A stretch of DNA of 64,000 nt from Acidocella sp. KAb 2-4 (lineage in GTDB: Bacteria > Pseudomonadota > Alphaproteobacteria > Acetobacterales > Acetobacteraceae): NCBI RefSeq assembly GCF_020567705.1, contig NZ_JAJDJU010000005.1, positions 62,001 through 126,000 on the forward strand, read 5' to 3'. Below are positions 9,212 through 18,555 of this stretch, piece by piece. Numbering within the stretch: position 1 is the stretch's first letter; every line of letters starts with the position of its first letter. The position numbers were made by a program, and so were the translations under genes. The notes under the pieces are model-generated. The model had not been told where the DNA came from. It was given only the letters and a program-made list of their open reading frames with translations, and made no database searches.

Positions 9212-10084
9212 TCAGCCGTTGAGCAGGGCCAGCAGCGAGTCCAATTGGTCCAGATTGGCGTAATTCAGCACCAGCTGCCCGCCCTTGCCGGTATATTTGA
9301 TATCCACCCGCAACCCGAGCCGTTCGGTCAGGCTCTCGGCCAGGGCGGCGATGTCGGAATCGGCATGGGCGCTGCTCTTCGCCTTGGGCTCTGCGCCCGC
9401 CTTCGCCGCGCGGCTGGCGGCCTGCACCAGCGCCTCGGTTTGGCGCACATTCAGGCCTTTTTTCAGCACCTCGCGCGCGGCTTTCGCCGGGTCCGGATGG
9501 CCGAGCAGCGCCTTGGCGTGCCCAGCGGTCAGCTTGCCCTCGCGCACCAGCGCCAGTGCGGCCTGGGGCAGCTCCAGGATGCGCATAATGTTGCCGATAT
9601 GCGAGCGCGACTTGCCGACCGCTTCGCCCAGCTTGTCCTGGCTGAGGTTGAACTCGCTGACCAGGCGGCGATAACCCTCGGCTTCCTCGACCGCGTTCAA
9701 ATCCTCACGCTGCAAATTTTCCACCAGCCCGGCGGCCATGGCCTCGGCATCCGAGAGCGGCTTCACCAGCACCGGCACCTCGTGCAGCTTGGCGCGCTGG
9801 GCGGCCCGCCAGCGGCGCTCACCGGCGATGATCTGGTATTGCTCGGCCTTTTTCGGGTGCGGGCGCACCAGCAAAGGCTGCAAAATGCCGCGCTGGGCCA
9901 CGGAATCGGCCAGCTCCTGCAAGGCGTCGTCCTGCATCGTCTGGCGCGGCTGAAACGGCCCCGGCTCCAGCATCTCCACCGGCAGATGCTGCACGCCGGG
10001 CGCGCTCACGCCGGGCGCCGCTGCATCGCCCAGCAGCGCCGCTAACCCGCGGCCCAAACGTTTCGGCTGTTCCTTCGCGCTCAT
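9212..10084 (-). CDS. parB: chromosome-partitioning protein ParB
   Basis: A 290-residue ParB. It starts KRLGRGLAALLGD, followed by the CTP-binding ParB/Sulfiredoxin domain (PFQPRQ, then IIAGERRWRAAQRA), the ENLQREDLNAVEEA segment, a helix-turn-helix (LGEAVGKSRSHIGNIMRIL) and a C-terminal dimerisation tail. ParB binds parS, spreads as a CTP-dependent clamp and works with ParA to segregate the origin. Two parS-like palindromes lie at 9195 and 13203, one on each side of the operon. Its ATG overlaps the parA stop by 4 bases. Confidence 0.97.
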   Translation of the reverse strand: MSAKEQPKRLGRGLAALLGDAAAPGVSAPGVQHLPVEMLEPGPFQPRQTMQDDALQELADSVAQRGILQPLLVRPHPKKAEQYQIIAGERRWRAAQRAKLHEVPVLVKPLSDAEAMAAGLVENLQREDLNAVEEAEGYRRLVSEFNLSQDKLGEAVGKSRSHIGNIMRILELPQAALALVREGKLTAGHAKALLGHPDPAKAAREVLKKGLNVRQTEALVQAASRAAKAGAEPKAKSSAHADSDIAALAESLTERLGLRVDIKYTGKGGQLVLNYANLDQLDSLLALLNG

Positions 10085-10878
10085 GTCAGCACCTTCTTTG
10101 CCCTTGCCCGCTTCATGAATTCGGCCGCCAGGGCCAGATAAGATTGCGCCCCGACGGAGCGGAAATCATAAAGCAGGACTGGAATGCCGTGGCTAGGGGC
10201 CTCGGTGACGCGGATATTGCGCGGGATCACCGTGTCGAACACCAGCTGCTTGAAGAAGGCGCGTACGTCGTTGGTCACTTGTTCGGAGAGGTTATTGCGC
10301 CGGTCGGTCATGGTCAGCACGATGCCTTCCACCTCCAGCGCCGGGTTCAGGTTGCGCTTGACCATGTCCACCGTGCGCATGATCTGCGAGATGCCCTCCA
10401 GCGCGAAGAATTCCGCCTGGAGCGGGATCAGCACGGCATCCGCCGCCACCAGCCCGTTGAGGGTGAGTAGCCCCAGGCCGGGTGGGCAATCGATGAACAC
10501 GACATCCGCCTGGGCCTGTTCGCGCAGGGCGTCGCGGAGCATGAATTCGCGCCGTTCCGTGCCGCCGAATTCGAGGTCCACGCCGATCAGATCCGCCACC
10601 GAGGGCGCGATGGTGAGGTTTTCAACCGCTGTCGGCAGTGTGCTTTCGGCCAGATTCGCCTCGCCCGCCAGCAGCCCATAGGTGCCGCCCTTGCGGTTGG
10701 CGGCGTCGATGCCCAGCCCGGTGCTGGCATTGCCTTGCGGGTCGATATCCACCAGCAGCACTTTTTTGCCGCCGACGGCGAGCGCGGCGGCGAGGTTGAT
10801 GGCCGTGGTGGTCTTGCCGACGCCGCCTTTCTGGTTGGCGATGGCGACGATGCGCGGGCGCTTAAGCTTGGGCGGCAT
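10081..10878 (-). CDS. parA: chromosome-partitioning ATPase ParA
   Basis: A 265-residue deviant-Walker ATPase. KGGVGKTT (residues 17-24) carries the signature lysine, followed by VLLVDIDPQGNASTGLG and a Walker B in VFIDCPPGLGLLT. ParA forms nucleotide-dependent dimers on the nucleoid that pull ParB-parS complexes. The start at 10878 lies 17 bases inside the end of rsmG. The gene order parB-parA-rsmG-mnmG read leftward is the classical origin-proximal gid-par operon. Confidence 0.97.
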   Translation of the reverse strand: MPPKLKRPRIVAIANQKGGVGKTTTAINLAAALAVGGKKVLLVDIDPQGNASTGLGIDAANRKGGTYGLLAGEANLAESTLPTAVENLTIAPSVADLIGVDLEFGGTERREFMLRDALREQAQADVVFIDCPPGLGLLTLNGLVAADAVLIPLQAEFFALEGISQIMRTVDMVKRNLNPALEVEGIVLTMTDRRNNLSEQVTNDVRAFFKQLVFDTVIPRNIRVTEAPSHGIPVLLYDFRSVGAQSYLALAAEFMKRARAKKVLT

Positions 10879-11434
10879 GGCGGATCTGGCTCACTTTCAG
10901 AATGCAGCTGTCACCCCAGCCCGGGGCGGCGATGCGCTCGGCCTGCATGTGCCAGAGCGCCTTGGCGGCGGTCAATTCGGCCTCCCAGCCGCGCCCCTTG
11001 GGGAACAGGCAAACCCCGTCCGGGGCCAGCAGCGGGGCCGCCAGCCCGAGCAATTTATCCAGCGGGGCCAAGGCTCTGGCGGTGATCAGCGGGGCCGGGA
11101 TGAGGTTTGTCGCCTCGATGCGGGTATTGTGAATTTTCGCGGGCGCGCCGGTGATGCGCGCCGCCTCGCGCAGAAAGGCGGCCTTGCGGGTGTCGGCTTC
11201 GACCAGATCAAACGGGATACCGGTGGCGATGGCCAGCACCATGCCGGGAAACCCGGCCCCGGAGCCGAGATCGATGGCGCGGGCCGTCCCGGCGGGGATA
11301 TAGGGGACCAGCCGCAGCGAATCCTGCACATGCCGCTCCCATAGATGCGGCAGGTCGGCCTTGCTCACCAGGTTGATCTTGGGCGACCATTTTTCCACCA
11401 GCGCGGCGAATTGGCGCAGCTTGTCCTCGTTCAT
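10862..11434 (-). CDS. rsmG: 16S rRNA (guanine-N7)-methyltransferase RsmG
   Basis: A 190-residue SAM-dependent methyltransferase (RsmG/GidB) that makes m7G527 in 16S rRNA (E. coli numbering). The family start [11 protein letters not shown], the HVQDSLRL segment and the SAM-binding loop [18 protein letters not shown] are clear, with [12 protein letters not shown] later. It is slightly shorter than E. coli RsmG. Its ATG overlaps the mnmG stop by 4 bases and its end overlaps parA, so it is a middle gene of the mnmG-rsmG-parA-parB transcript. Confidence 0.95.
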   Translation of the reverse strand: MNEDKLRQFAALVEKWSPKINLVSKADLPHLWERHVQDSLRLVPYIPAGTARAIDLGSGAGFPGMVLAIATGIPFDLVEADTRKAAFLREAARITGAPAKIHNTRIEATNLIPAPLITARALAPLDKLLGLAAPLLAPDGVCLFPKGRGWEAELTAAKALWHMQAERIAAPGWGDSCILKVSQIRHAAQA

Positions 11435-13143
11435 GCCGCCCGGCGCCCCTTTTTCAACGCGCCGAACAGCGCGCCCAGCGCCGCCGGTGTCATGGCCTCG
11501 ATCCGCCCGGCGGCGGCCAAGTTGCGCGGGCGCACCCGCTCCAGCTTCTCGCGCAGCTCGGCCGATAATCCGCCCACTTGCGCGAAGTCGAAATCCACCG
11601 GGATCAGCACCGCCTCGTCGCGCTCACGGGCTTTGATTTCAGCCTCCTGGCGGGCAAGATAGCCGGCATAATGCAGATCGGCGCGCAGGATGTTGGCGGC
11701 GCGGCTCTCGCCCTCCGGCTTACCGTTGAAACCCGCGATCTCGGCGCGTAGCGCGGCGAAGGCGGTTTCGCGCGCCGCCCCCACGCAGCCCCAGCCCAGG
11801 CCCAGCGGTGTGAGCCGCAGCTCGGCATTGTCGGCGCGCAATTGCAGGCGGTATTCGGCGCGCGAGGTGAACATGCGGTAAGGCTCGGTCACGCCCTGCG
11901 TCACCAGATCGTCGATCATTACCCCAATATAAGCCTGGGCGCGGCTGAGCACGGCCATGCCGGCATTGCCCGCCAGGCGCGCGGCATTCAGCCCGGCCAT
12001 CAGCCCCTGCGCGCCGGCTTCCTCATAGCCGGTGGTGCCGTTGATCTGCCCGGCCAGGAACAGCCCCGGCAGCGCCTTTACTTGCAAGGCATGGTCCAGG
12101 GCGCGCGGGTCGATATAGTCATACTCCACCGCATAGCCGGGGCGCAGGATGACCGCGTGGTCCAGCCCGGGGATGGAGCGGATCAACTCCAGCTGCACAT
12201 CCGGCGGCAGCGAGGTGGAGATGCCGTTGGGATACACGGTATCATCATCCAGCCCTTCGGGTTCCAGGAAGATCTGATGCCCCGGCTTTTCAGCAAAGCG
12301 CACCACCTTGTCCTCGATCGAGGGGCAATAGCGCGGCCCGCGCCCGGCGATGTTGCCGCCATAGACAGCGGATTTATGAATATTGGCGCGGATGATCTCG
12401 TGTGTGCGCTCGGTGGTCTTGGTGATGCGGCAGGAGATTTGCGGGTTGGTCACCGCCGCGGTCAACGCCGAGAACGGCTCCGGCGGGTCCTCGCCCTTGT
12501 CCTCGGGCAAATGCTCCCAGTCGATGCTGGTGCGGTTGAGCCGGGCCGGGGTGCCGGTCTTCAACCGGCCGAGCGGCAGGTTGAGCCGTTTCAGCGCTTC
12601 GGCCAGATGGGTCGAGGGGGCGTCGTCGATCCGCCCGCCGCGCACCATCTCGGCGCCGAAATGTAGCACGCCGTTGAGGAAGGTGCCGGTGGTCAGCACC
12701 GCCGCGGCGCAGGAAATCTCGCGGCCATCGGCCAGGGTGACGCCGCGCAGACGCCCATGCGCATCCTGCAGCAGCCCGGCGGCTTCGGCTTCCAGAATGG
12801 TGAGGTTGGGCTGCGCGGCCAGCAGCGCCTGGATGGCCTGGCGGTAGAGCTTGCGGTCGGCCTGGGCGCGCGGGCCGCGCACCGCCGGGCCCTTGGTGCG
12901 GTTGAGCAGCTTGAAATGGATGCAGGCGGCGTCGGCCGCCTTGCCCATCAGCCCGTCCAGCGCGTCGATCTCGCGCACCAGATGCCCCTTGCCGATGCCG
13001 CCAATGGCCGGGTTGCAGGACATTTCGCCCAGCCGGTCGGCCCGGTGGGTGACGAGCAGCGTGGCGGCGCCATAGCGGGCGGCGGCGGCGGCGGCCTCGG
13101 TGCCGGCATGTCCGCCGCCAATGACGATGACATCATAGTGCAT
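11431..13143 (-). CDS. mnmG: tRNA 5-carboxymethylaminomethyluridine synthase subunit MnmG
   Basis: A 570-residue FAD protein (MnmG/GidA) that works with MnmE to modify U34 of certain tRNAs. It begins [20 protein letters not shown], with [27 protein letters not shown]-like [17 protein letters not shown] and [13 protein letters not shown] chose the ATG at 13143. The frame is open to 13209, but those residues are unlike the family and cover a parS-like palindrome. E. coli MnmG is about 629 residues. The missing stretch lies in the C-terminal helical part, between FNGK and [19 protein letters not shown], while the end ([12 protein letters not shown]-type) is kept. Confidence 0.95.
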   Translation of the reverse strand: MHYDVIVIGGGHAGTEAAAAAARYGAATLLVTHRADRLGEMSCNPAIGGIGKGHLVREIDALDGLMGKAADAACIHFKLLNRTKGPAVRGPRAQADRKLYRQAIQALLAAQPNLTILEAEAAGLLQDAHGRLRGVTLADGREISCAAAVLTTGTFLNGVLHFGAEMVRGGRIDDAPSTHLAEALKRLNLPLGRLKTGTPARLNRTSIDWEHLPEDKGEDPPEPFSALTAAVTNPQISCRITKTTERTHEIIRANIHKSAVYGGNIAGRGPRYCPSIEDKVVRFAEKPGHQIFLEPEGLDDDTVYPNGISTSLPPDVQLELIRSIPGLDHAVILRPGYAVEYDYIDPRALDHALQVKALPGLFLAGQINGTTGYEEAGAQGLMAGLNAARLAGNAGMAVLSRAQAYIGVMIDDLVTQGVTEPYRMFTSRAEYRLQLRADNAELRLTPLGLGWGCVGAARETAFAALRAEIAGFNGKPEGESRAANILRADLHYAGYLARQEAEIKARERDEAVLIPVDFDFAQVGGLSAELREKLERVRPRNLAAAGRIEAMTPAALGALFGALKKGRRAA

Positions 13144-13202
13144 GGCCGGGGTATTAGCGGGTCTTGGCGGCAAACGCCAAGCGCTGAATCGGGGGCTGGG
13201 CC

Positions 13203-13216
13203 GCTCCACGTGGAGC
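13203..13216. promoter_or_regulatory. parS: candidate parS site (14-base perfect palindrome)
   Basis: GCTCCACGTGGAGC repeats the core of the palindrome at 9195-9210 exactly, lying 60 bases upstream of the mnmG start. Having one copy at each end of the mnmG-rsmG-parA-parB operon argues for parS rather than chance. It also lies where an operon promoter would be, so ParB could autoregulate, which is inference. Confidence 0.7.
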
Positions 13217-13258
13217 AGATGGACGGCGATGTTGCACTAAGTTTTTGAAAAATATCCC

Positions 13259-13975
13259 TTAAATCTCGTCCGCCGGGGGGCGATTCTGGCGCAATGCCGC
13301 CGCATTGGCCGCGATGCGCGCATAGAGCGCGTCGCTGAGGCTCTTGCGGCTCTTATAGGTTCCGGGTGGAATGGCGGGGTCGAGCCAGATGGTGGCGCGC
13401 AGGCTGCGCCGGCGCAGCAATTGTCCGGCATGCGGGGCGAGGTCCATGTCGCCGAACCAGGCGATCCCGGCGCGGTCGGCCCGGCGCACGGGCAGGCCTT
13501 CGAGTTGGTCATAGACGATCGTCACCGGCTGCACCCAGGGCGCGGCCGGGGTGAAGGCCAGCGAGAAAAACGCGGCGGCGAAGGGTAGCACGCGGTTGCC
13601 ATCGGAGGATGTGCCCTCGGGGAACAGGATGACATTATCCCCCGCCGTCATCCGCGCGGCCATATCCTGCTGCTCGCGGGCCAGCGTGTCGCGCCCGCGA
13701 GAGACAAAGATCGTCCGCCCCAGCTTGGCGATCAGCCCGATCCCCGGCCAGGAGCCAACCTCGCCCTTGGCCACGAAACAGCCCGGCAGCACCGCGCCGA
13801 GGGCGATGATATCGACCCATGACCAATGATTGGCGGCGAACAGCACGGGGCGCGCGGTGGAAATTTCGCCCAGCACGCGCAGGCGCAGCCCGATGATCCA
13901 GGCCACGCCGCGCCAATACGCGCGGGCGAAGCGCTCCTTGCCACGCACCGGCAGCGCCAGCAGCACGGCCTGCAC
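13259..13975 (-). CDS. 1-acyl-sn-glycerol-3-phosphate acyltransferase (PlsC-type)
   Basis: At least 238 residues. The acyltransferase HX4D motif is NHWSWVD (His50, Asp55 from the GTG start), and the block III motif FPEGTSSDGN follows around residue 118. The family transfers acyl groups to lysophosphatidic acid or related lysophospholipids at the inner membrane. The first conventional start is a GTG at 13975. The frame is open further to a CTG at 14035 and encodes a convincing membrane helix (LIRLIYRLTLFALW). The true start may therefore be non-canonical and overlap the end of the RgpF-like gene. Confidence 0.85.
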   Translation of the reverse strand: MQAVLLALPVRGKERFARAYWRGVAWIIGLRLRVLGEISTARPVLFAANHWSWVDIIALGAVLPGCFVAKGEVGSWPGIGLIAKLGRTIFVSRGRDTLAREQQDMAARMTAGDNVILFPEGTSSDGNRVLPFAAAFFSLAFTPAAPWVQPVTIVYDQLEGLPVRRADRAGIAWFGDMDLAPHAGQLLRRRSLRATIWLDPAIPPGTYKSRKSLSDALYARIAANAAALRQNRPPADEI

Positions 13976-14031
13976 CGGGATGGAAAACGCCGTCCACAGC
14001 GCGAACAGCGTCAGGCGGTAGATCAGCCGGA

Positions 14032-15072
14032 TCAGGGTGCGCCGCCTTTCAGCATCAGCCGCAGATCTTGCAGGATCGGCCCTGGATCGGCGCCGAGCTG
14101 GTCGCGCACAACCTCCACCCAGTCGCCCACGTCTTCCACGCGGGTCGGGTTGTCGCGCAGCAATTCGCGCTTAATGAAGGGAAAGCCGGCGAGCAAAAGC
14201 TGACGCCACAGGTCGGAAGTCGGGTTCAGCGCCACGCGCCGCGCCACGCCGTCGCGGATGCGCAGCACCTGGATCTTGCGGGTGATATGAATCGGGTCCG
14301 CCTTGCCGAGATCGGTCTCCTCCTCCTCGACCAGCTTGTCGATCTCGCCGCGGCCGACCATGCGCACCAGCTCGTCATACCGCCACACGGCGGCGCAGCG
14401 CAGCCCGCCCGCGGTCATCGCCTGGGTGATGCCGACCTCATATTCGCGCACGATATAGGTTTTCATCGGCACCGGCATCACCTGCGCCCAGAACGCGCGG
14501 AACGCCTCGGCGCGCAGCGCGGCAGGGCCAAAGGCGAGGAAGAAGGATTGCAGATGGTAGCGTACCTGCCAGCTTTCCGTGAGGCCCCAGATATCAGCCT
14601 TGCTGTAGTCGATCCGCCGCAGCGTGTCCGCCAGCGGCAGGATCGGGCCGAACACGCTGTCATTGGCGAGGATCACTTCCTCCGTCTCCGCGCGCGGCAG
14701 GCCGAGATGCTCCAGCGCGTCGCGCCAGGCCCCGAAATCATAGCCGATATTCTTGCGCACGATCACGGCGCTGCACAGCGCCTGCGCCGCCCGCAGCGCG
14801 GCGGGTTGGAGTTGGCCGGAATTGGTGACGAACACCACATCGCGTCCTGCCGCCTTGAGTTCGCGGATATAATGCAGGACCTGCTCGCGGATCAGCCCGC
14901 GCCCGTCGAAATGCATGAACAGCGCCACTTTCGGCCCCAGCGCGATCTGCCCTGGCGGCGCGGCGAAGATGATCTGGCGCGGACCGCGCCGCCGCGCCAC
15001 CACGCGGGCGAGCGGCACCAGCAGGGTCCATTTCAGCAGCGAGCGCAGGCGCAGGAGCTTGTCTTTGATCAT
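14032..15072 (-). CDS. RgpF-family (rhamnan synthesis F) glycosyltransferase-like protein
   Basis: A 346-residue protein of the rhamnan-synthesis-F/RgpF family. Typical segments are VALFMHFDGRGLIREQVLHY, VVFVTNSG, RKNIGYDFGAWRDALEHLGL and VILANDSVFGPILPL, followed by DIWGLTES and FWAQV. The family takes part in building rhamnose-containing or other surface polysaccharides, usually as glycosyltransferases. The sugar here is unknown. The ATG overlaps the stop of the methyltransferase gene upstream by 4 bases, and the operon also has a UDP-glucose dehydrogenase, so a glycan role is likely. Confidence 0.85.
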   Translation of the reverse strand: MIKDKLLRLRSLLKWTLLVPLARVVARRRGPRQIIFAAPPGQIALGPKVALFMHFDGRGLIREQVLHYIRELKAAGRDVVFVTNSGQLQPAALRAAQALCSAVIVRKNIGYDFGAWRDALEHLGLPRAETEEVILANDSVFGPILPLADTLRRIDYSKADIWGLTESWQVRYHLQSFFLAFGPAALRAEAFRAFWAQVMPVPMKTYIVREYEVGITQAMTAGGLRCAAVWRYDELVRMVGRGEIDKLVEEEETDLGKADPIHITRKIQVLRIRDGVARRVALNPTSDLWRQLLLAGFPFIKRELLRDNPTRVEDVGDWVEVVRDQLGADPGPILQDLRLMLKGGAP

Positions 15073-16820
15073 GGGGTTAGCGTCTCAATGGGGTCAATCT
15101 GCTGGCGCAAATCATCGGGCGCGCCGGGATAGGCGGCGATGCAGTCCCGCAGCAGCAGGCTGGCCTCCTCGTAGCGTTCCAGCCGGTGCAGCGCCACCAC
15201 CTCGCCGCGCAAGCTTGGCCAGAATAGCGGTTCCGGCGCGGCACCGGGCGGGTTGGCGCGGCACAGCCCATCGCGCAGCTTGGCGAAGCCGGCCGCGCTG
15301 AGCAGCCAGTTTTCCTCGGCCAGATGCAGCATGGCGGCGGCGAAGAGCGCATCGCGCCGCAGCCCGGCGGGCAAGGTATCGCCGGGCGTCTCGCCCAGCA
15401 GGGCTTGTTGCAGGCGCGCGGCCTGCGCATAGGCCCCGGCATTGACCAGCGCCACGAAGCCCCGCCAGCCCGCCGCCACATCGCCCCGCGCGCAGAGCGC
15501 GTCAACGCTTTCCGGCTCTCCGGCCTCGGCGGCGCAGAGCAGCAGCTCCAGCGCGGCGAGATCGGCGATATTCCCGGCCAGCCCGTCGCCCAGCGAGCGT
15601 TTGGCCAGCGCGTTTTGCAGCGCCGTCAGGGCCGTGAGCGCGAGCGCGAAGAGCGGCCGCAGCGGCGCCCTGCCCTCGCCCTGGCCCAGGCGCTGCATGG
15701 CCCGGCTGTAGAAAATCACCCCCAGCCCCAGTGGCATGCGCTGCCCCAGCTCGACCAGGCTGGCATCGGCACAGCCCGGCGGCAGGGCGTCCAGCAGCGC
15801 TTCGGGGTCGTAGCCGTAACGCGCCCGTACCCCGGCCCGGAAGGCCGCCCAGGCGGCCTCGGCGGTGGCCCAATCGGCGGCGTTCACGGCCTCGAACAAG
15901 GCGCGCCCGGCGAAGCCGAGCTGCGCGTCGCTGCCCGGCTCGGCCCCCTGCCCGCGCTCAGCCAGATAGTGCCGGTAGAGGCCGTGTGCGGCGGCGAAAT
16001 CCTCGTTCAGGGCAAAGGGCGCGGCCGAGGCATAGGCGATCAGCGTCATTCCGTCGCGCCGCAGCGCCACATGCGTGAACCCGGCTGCGCGCAGCGCATG
16101 CTCCAGGCTCTGCCATGTCTGCAAGATCAGATGCGCGTCCGGCGCCAGCAGCGCGACCAAATCGCCCGCGCCCAGCTCTGGCGTGATCCATTCCGCATCC
16201 GGTGTGGTCAAAACCAGAATGCCGTCCGTGGCCAGCGCCGCGCGCATCAGCCGCAGAAAGGCTGGCGGGTCGGCCAGATGTTCGATCACTTCGGTGGCGA
16301 TGGCCACATCCCACGGCCCGGCGCCGAGATGATCGGCGGTGAGATAGCTTTGCCGTATGTTCAGCCCCAATGCGCGGGCGCCATGCGCGGCCAGGGGGGA
16401 AGGATCGAACCCCTCGCCCCGCCAGCCGCGCGCATGGATGCAGAAATCCAGCCCGAACCCGTAGGCGCCGCCAATCTCCAGCACGCGCGCCCCCGCCGGC
16501 TTGACGACGCGCGCCAGCGGCGCGGTGATTGGCCAGATGCCGGCGCCGATCTGCGCCTGGTAGTGATGCCATCCGAGCCGGATGGCTTTTTCGGATTCGT
16601 ACTCGGCGATTTGCAGATCGTCCACGGTGCGCACGCTGCATCGCGGGCAGATCATCAGCGTCTTGTGCCGGTTCTCGCCCTCCAGATCGTCATCCACCGT
16701 GAGGATTTGCGCCATCTCGCCGGCAAAACCGCAATTCGGGCAGGTGGCTTGCGCGGTGCGCCCGTGCAGCCACTCGATCTCGATCTGCGCGGCGATGCGG
16801 ATTTTGCCGGATGGCGGCAT
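15069..16820 (-). CDS. zinc-ribbon SAM methyltransferase with long helical C-terminal region
   Basis: A 583-residue protein. The N-terminus has a Cys4 knuckle (CPNCGF and later CPRC). Next comes a class I methyltransferase domain with VLEIGGAYGFGLDFC as SAM loop, IATEVIEHLADPPAFLRLMR and GILVLTTPD. The remaining roughly 280 residues are Ala/Leu-rich and helical, TPR-like but without repeats I can define. Proteins of this layout occur in surface-glycan loci, often as sugar methyltransferases. I chose the ATG at 16820 because it forms TAATG with the stop of the upstream gene. Its acceptor is unknown. Confidence 0.78.
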   Translation of the reverse strand: MPPSGKIRIAAQIEIEWLHGRTAQATCPNCGFAGEMAQILTVDDDLEGENRHKTLMICPRCSVRTVDDLQIAEYESEKAIRLGWHHYQAQIGAGIWPITAPLARVVKPAGARVLEIGGAYGFGLDFCIHARGWRGEGFDPSPLAAHGARALGLNIRQSYLTADHLGAGPWDVAIATEVIEHLADPPAFLRLMRAALATDGILVLTTPDAEWITPELGAGDLVALLAPDAHLILQTWQSLEHALRAAGFTHVALRRDGMTLIAYASAAPFALNEDFAAAHGLYRHYLAERGQGAEPGSDAQLGFAGRALFEAVNAADWATAEAAWAAFRAGVRARYGYDPEALLDALPPGCADASLVELGQRMPLGLGVIFYSRAMQRLGQGEGRAPLRPLFALALTALTALQNALAKRSLGDGLAGNIADLAALELLLCAAEAGEPESVDALCARGDVAAGWRGFVALVNAGAYAQAARLQQALLGETPGDTLPAGLRRDALFAAAMLHLAEENWLLSAAGFAKLRDGLCRANPPGAAPEPLFWPSLRGEVVALHRLERYEEASLLLRDCIAAYPGAPDDLRQQIDPIETLTP

Positions 16821-18520
16821 TATGCGAAGAGTTCCGGCACGCGCTGGCGCAGCGCCGCGTTCAGCTCGTCGCGCCGCGCCCACAGGCTGCGGTACCACGC
16901 GCCGCGTGCCTCCACCTGATAGGCCAGCATCCGTTTGCTGGCGGCATGGGCGTGCGCCGCCTCGGCCATGCGCTTCGTTGCCTCGGGGTAGGCCAGCAGG
17001 CGCAGCAAACCGGCCCGCAATTGCAGCGGATTTTCAAACAGCAGGCCGGTTTTGCCGTCCTCGATGCTGCCCGCATACACCACCGGGCTGGCCAGCGCCG
17101 CCACCCGCGCGGCGGCGGCCTCGATGAATTTCAGATCCGATTTGGCGCGGTTGAATTCGGTGTCGGCGAGTGGCATGAACGAGATTTCCGCCTCGCCCAG
17201 CATCTTCATATAGCCGGCATAATCGGCCATCGGCGCGAAGCTCTTATGCGGCGTTTCCAGCGCGTTGAAGAACGCCTCGTCGTACAACACCTGGAATTTC
17301 AGCCGCTCGCCCACCGCGCGCGCCACGTCGTTGATCGCGCCGATCAGCGGCGCCCAATCCGCCTGCCGGTTGAGCGCGCCGAAAAACAGGGTCATTTGCT
17401 CAGGGTTTTGGAAGTTGCGCGGCTGCGGCAGTTCGAAGATGCCGTTGGGGAACACCGCCACTTCCGGATTTTGCGCGCGCAGCGCCTCGCCTAGCGGGCG
17501 CGTGCTGGTCTGCACCGCATGCACGCCGCGGAAGGTGAGTAGCTCGTTCAAATTCACCCCGCGCTCCTCCAGGAACATCGGATGATCGTCAAACTCGCTG
17601 ATCACGACATAGCCTTTTTCGAGCAGCGCGCGCACGCGGGCGAGCCCGTTGGCGCCGGTGAGCAGCGGGCGGTGCAGCACGGCGATGCGCGGCGTGTCCG
17701 GCAGCGCGGGGCGCATCTGCGCTTCGTCCATGATCACGCCAAACAGCGCGCTGTCGGTGCGCAGCGCGCGCACCGGCTCCAGCACCCGCACATCGGAGAC
17801 ACCGCCTTGCGGCGCCAGCATGGTGGCGTCCAGCTCCAGCCGCTCGGGCGCCGATTTGCGCGCGCGCCAGATGAATTGCAGCGGCCCGGCGCGGTTGAGA
17901 TATTCCTGAGGCTCCACGCCCAGGGTTTGCAGTGCCGGGGCCAGCGCGGCGGCGAATTGCTCCGCCGGTTCTCTGGCGAAGGGCCGAGGCGAGAGGTCGG
18001 AGAGCTGCAACCCGGCCTCGCTCAGCGCGCGCGCCATGGTGCGCGGGGTGAACCAGCGCAGATGCGTGCGGTCAAACAGCCCCTGCTCCTCGTAATCAAA
18101 CGCGCCGGTGAGCAGCCGCGCGGCGAAGCTCCAATGCTCGACATTGGGCATGCAGACCAGCACCGTACCTTCGGGCGAGAGATATTTCGCGTGTTCGGCC
18201 AGCAGTGCCCAGGGGTCGGCCAGATGCTCCAGCACATCGCCATAGATGATGCAGTCGATCCCCTCCGGCACCTCGAACGGCATCGGGGTTTTTTCCACAT
18301 CGCCGCAGAATACCTCGCTGATGCGGTGCCGCGCATGGCTGATCGCCACTTCGTCGAGATCGATCCCCAGCACCCGGCAATTCGGGTTGCGGCGCAGATA
18401 ATCGGCGCCCAGCGCCCCTTGCGCGCAGCCGACATCGAGGATGGTTCTGGCGGTGAGCGGGATTTTCTCCAGAAGCTCGGGGTTGGCGAAATCGGGGTAA
18501 TGCGTGTGGACGGCGTTCAC
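16820..18520 (-). CDS. methyltransferase-glycosyltransferase fusion protein
   Basis: About 566 residues with two parts. The N-terminal methyltransferase has TILDVGCAQGALGADYL, IDCIIYGDVLEHLADPW and the FDRTHLRWFT segment of surface-glycan methyltransferases. The C-terminal part, from about residue 250, resembles a GT-B glycosyltransferase (RIAVLHRPLLTGANGLARV, AVFPNGIFELP, YAGSIEDGKTGLLFENP). I chose the GTG at 18520 (NAVHTHYPDFANPELL), with GAGG about nine bases upstream. A longer frame reaches 18703 but overlaps the dehydrogenase gene. The stop is shared with the next ATG as TAATG. Confidence 0.78.
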   Translation of the reverse strand: MNAVHTHYPDFANPELLEKIPLTARTILDVGCAQGALGADYLRRNPNCRVLGIDLDEVAISHARHRISEVFCGDVEKTPMPFEVPEGIDCIIYGDVLEHLADPWALLAEHAKYLSPEGTVLVCMPNVEHWSFAARLLTGAFDYEEQGLFDRTHLRWFTPRTMARALSEAGLQLSDLSPRPFAREPAEQFAAALAPALQTLGVEPQEYLNRAGPLQFIWRARKSAPERLELDATMLAPQGGVSDVRVLEPVRALRTDSALFGVIMDEAQMRPALPDTPRIAVLHRPLLTGANGLARVRALLEKGYVVISEFDDHPMFLEERGVNLNELLTFRGVHAVQTSTRPLGEALRAQNPEVAVFPNGIFELPQPRNFQNPEQMTLFFGALNRQADWAPLIGAINDVARAVGERLKFQVLYDEAFFNALETPHKSFAPMADYAGYMKMLGEAEISFMPLADTEFNRAKSDLKFIEAAAARVAALASPVVYAGSIEDGKTGLLFENPLQLRAGLLRLLAYPEATKRMAEAAHAHAASKRMLAYQVEARGAWYRSLWARRDELNAALRQRVPELFA

Positions 18521-18555
18521 GGCGTGGGGTCCTCGCAAAGGGCGGTGCGCTGGGC

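Noticed and set aside
13144-13209. Upstream extension of MnmG to 13209
   Set aside because: The added residues are unlike the family and cover the parS-like palindrome. [11 protein letters not shown] at 13143 is the normal start.
15324-16919. A 531-residue rightward frame opposite the zinc-ribbon methyltransferase gene
   Set aside because: Shadow frame rich in Gln, Arg and Gly. The leftward frame has clear methyltransferase motifs and coupled starts.
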